Origin: an uncultured Bacilli bacterium | GTDB taxonomy: Bacteria > Bacillota_I > Bacilli_A > RF39 > UBA660 | Length of the DNA: 7,267 nucleotides | Assembly (NCBI GenBank): GCA_947630205.1 | Contig: CANRGW010000060.1 | Coordinates: 1 to 7,267 of the forward strand | Direction: 5' to 3' | Shown: positions 6,234 through 7,267 of the stretch, piece by piece | How the letters are laid out: each line of letters begins with the position of its first letter | Numbering within the stretch: the first letter of the stretch is position 1 | Position numbers and translations under genes: made by a program | Notes under the pieces: generated by a model | Told to the model about the DNA's origin: nothing | The model's input: the letters and a program-made list of their open reading frames with translations, nothing else | The model's database searches: none

Positions 6234-7083
6234 ATTCAATAAGTCCTGTAATACCACAAGGTAAAATTAAATTAGGTTTTGTTATTTTTAAACCAATTTC
6301 ATAAGAAGTTATTTTAGCATTTTTATATTCATTTGTAAGTTTTAAAATATTTTCAAGAATAGTTCCTGATAAACCAGAATAGGAATTAATCATCATAAAA
6401 AGAGGAGTAGCACTTAATAATTCTTGACATAGATTAATAAGATTAAATAAATCTTTTTCTAAAGACCATATTTCTCCATTAGCACCTTTTCCATAACTTG
6501 GAGGGTCCATGATAATTACATCATATTTATTACCACGTCTAATTTCTCTTTTGACAAATTTTACAACATCATCAACTAAAAAACGAATAGGTCTATCTTC
6601 TAAATGATTTAATTTTACATTTTCTTTTGCCCAATCAATCATACCTCTAGATGAGTCAACATGAACAACCTCAGCATTTTCTTTTAAACTAGCAATACTA
6701 GCAGCCCCAGTATAAGCAAATAAATTTAAAACTTTTACTTTTCTCTTACAATTTTTTATTTTCTTTCTTATATAATTCCAATTAATGGCTTGTTCTGGAA
6801 ATAAACCTGTATGTTTAAAACCCATTTGCTTTAAATTAAATTTCAAATCTTGATAGTTAATAGTCCAACTACTTAAAGGGCGATTATTTTCCCAATGGCC
6901 GCCACCTTTATTACTACGATAGTAAATAGCATCGATAGGATTATTTAAAAGATTTCCATTATCCCACATTATTAAAGGATCTGGTCTTAATAAATAAACA
7001 TCCCCCCAACGTTCATACTTCATACCTAGACTAGCATCAATTATTTCATAATCATTAAAATCATCAACAACTTTTATTTCCAT
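6226..7083 (-). CDS. Class I SAM-dependent methyltransferase, RlmI/COG1092-like, lacking a PUA domain
   Basis: Probable cytoplasmic rRNA methyltransferase of 285 residues. The N-terminal part has YERWGDVYLLRPDPLIMW (23-40) and GGGHW (60-64), followed by HTGLFPEQAINW (91-102), the characteristic element before the Rossmann domain. SAM-binding motif I is LNLFAYTGAAS (119-129), the motif II acidic residue is D143 (VHVDSS), and the catalytic-region motif IV is DPPSYG (193-198), as in RlmI/RlmK-type enzymes. E. coli RlmI is about 396 residues with an N-terminal PUA domain that is absent here, so the modified base and position are not predictable. I use the ATG at 7083, which has GAGG at 7090-7093; the in-frame ATG at 7095 overlaps that site and would place the start close to the putative transcription start. 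It is the first gene of the unit with the pseudouridine synthase, a sensible pairing of RNA-modifying enzymes. Confidence 0.9.
   Translation of the reverse strand: MEIKVVDDFNDYEIIDASLGMKYERWGDVYLLRPDPLIMWDNGNLLNNPIDAIYYRSNKGGGHWENNRPLSSWTINYQDLKFNLKQMGFKHTGLFPEQAINWNYIRKKIKNCKRKVKVLNLFAYTGAASIASLKENAEVVHVDSSRGMIDWAKENVKLNHLEDRPIRFLVDDVVKFVKREIRRGNKYDVIIMDPPSYGKGANGEIWSLEKDLFNLINLCQELLSATPLFMMINSYSGLSGTILENILKLTNEYKNAKITSYEIGLKITKPNLILPCGITGLIEYE
6243..6247 (-). promoter_or_regulatory. Ribosome binding site selecting the ATG of the pseudouridine synthase
   Basis: The minus strand reads AGGAC, 9 bases upstream of the ATG at 6233 and inside the end of the methyltransferase gene. The alternative GTG at 6257 has no Shine-Dalgarno-like sequence before it, so this site favours the shorter 225-residue protein. 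Confidence 0.55.
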
Positions 7084-7089
7084 AAAATA

Positions 7090-7093
7090 CCTC
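7090..7093 (-). promoter_or_regulatory. Ribosome binding site selecting the methyltransferase start at 7083
   Basis: The minus strand reads GAGG with a 6-base spacer to the ATG at 7083. The longer in-frame start at 7095 would put this site inside the coding sequence and has no ribosome site of its own, so the 285-residue form is preferred over the 289-residue form. Confidence 0.7.
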
Positions 7094-7106
7094 ATATACT
7101 ATAATT

Positions 7107-7115
7107 ATTATAACA
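7107..7115 (-). promoter_or_regulatory. Extended -10 promoter of the methyltransferase-pseudouridine synthase-NAGPA unit
   Basis: The minus strand reads TGTTATAAT, a perfect TATAAT preceded by the TGn extension. Transcription would start near 7100, giving a leader of roughly 17 bases that includes the GAGG ribosome site. No recognisable -35 hexamer lies 16-18 bases upstream, consistent with an extended -10 promoter. A terminator lies upstream, so an independent promoter is expected here. Confidence 0.6.
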
Positions 7116-7209
7116 TGACTTTAAATTTATATTTTAATTAATTTTGAAAAAGTAACTAATAATGTCAAATAACATCATTTTAAAAGATCAATATTATAAA
7201 AATATCTAT

Positions 7210-7233
7210 AAAAAAAATAGTTTTTGCAAACTA
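7210..7233 (-). terminator. Short terminator hairpin with GCAA loop upstream of the methyltransferase unit
   Basis: On the minus strand a perfect 6-base stem (7233-7228 with 7223-7218) closes on a GCAA tetraloop of the stable GNRA type. Eight T residues follow (7217-7210), and the A-run at 7239-7248 can extend the stem imperfectly. It probably ends transcription of a gene lying to the right of the window. The plus strand also has a T-run after the hairpin, so it could serve both directions. Confidence 0.6.
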
Positions 7234-7248
7234 AATATTTTTTTTAAT

Positions 7249-7267
7249 AAAAAGAGGACTGCCACCC
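7249..7267 (-). other. Edge of a second hairpin/terminator or T-box-like element
   Basis: Read on the minus strand from the window edge, the sequence is GGGTGGCA followed by GTCCTC and five T residues. A C-rich arm running into T residues is typical of the 3' half of a terminator whose other arm would be outside the window. GGGTGGCA also matches the start of the T-box motif, but the usual CCGCG continuation is absent. Three frames read from the edge stay open for 7-19 codons, so this could also be the end of a gene. The rest of 7116-7248, apart from the terminator, shows only AT-rich sequence. Confidence 0.3.

Noticed and set aside
6234..6257. GTG start at 6257 for the pseudouridine synthase
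   Set aside because: No Shine-Dalgarno precedes it and the extra eight residues match nothing in the family; the ATG at 6233 has AGGAC upstream.
7084..7095. ATG at 7095 for the methyltransferase
   Set aside because: It overlaps the GAGG ribosome site of the ATG at 7083, has no ribosome site itself, and would leave a leader of only a few bases after the -10 element.
1..7267. Mycoplasma-type code (TGA as tryptophan), suggested by low G+C
   Set aside because: TGA terminates three genes exactly where the next gene begins or the family ends, and all conserved tryptophans are TGG.
1..7267. CRISPR array, insertion sequence, phage genes or RNA genes
   Set aside because: No direct-repeat/spacer pattern, transposase, terminal inverted repeats, tRNA-like cloverleaf or rRNA sequence was seen; the M23 lysin-like gene alone is not enough to call a prophage.

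Overview
The window is very AT-rich (roughly 25-30% G+C by eye). Every gene I can support lies on the minus strand, so transcription runs from high to low coordinates. The standard genetic code is in use: TGA ends three genes (at 1238, 2635 and 5556) and tryptophan is TGG. This argues against Mycoplasma/Spiroplasma code 4. Strong GGAGG-type ribosome sites, a spoIIP gene, low G+C and short intergenic gaps suggest a Firmicutes/Bacilli-type organism, perhaps one of the uncultured low-GC gut lineages near the Mycoplasmatota. The lineage is an inference from style, not from any marker phylogeny.

Layout, in transcription order. (1) 7267-7084: upstream intergenic DNA with a terminator hairpin, the edge of a second hairpin or T-box-like element, and an extended -10 promoter. 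(2) 7083-3607: a tightly overlapping three-gene unit. It holds a class I SAM-dependent (rRNA-type) methyltransferase, an RluA-family pseudouridine synthase, and a large membrane-anchored surface protein with two DUF5011-type Ig repeats, further Ig-like modules and a C-terminal phosphodiester glycosidase (NAGPA) domain. It closes with a strong hairpin terminator at 3564-3602. (3) 3519-2278: spoIIP (peptidoglycan amidase/endopeptidase, TTG start) and a small unrecognised single-pass membrane protein, closed by a hairpin terminator at 2210-2244. (4) 2179 to the left edge: an M23 metallopeptidase with an SH3 domain and a charged tail but no export signal, then nusB and the N-terminal 60% or so of xseA, which runs off the left edge.

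The ends of the window are housekeeping (RNA modification; antitermination and DNA repair). The middle is devoted to the cell envelope: one glycosidase, one SpoIIP-type amidase, one M23 endopeptidase and one small membrane protein. SpoIIP beside a second peptidoglycan hydrolase recalls engulfment or cell-separation machinery, but no SpoIID, SpoIIM or sporulation regulator is visible here, so an actual sporulation role is unproven. No stretch longer than about 200 bases lacks a gene. I saw no tRNA, rRNA, insertion sequence, CRISPR array or attachment site.
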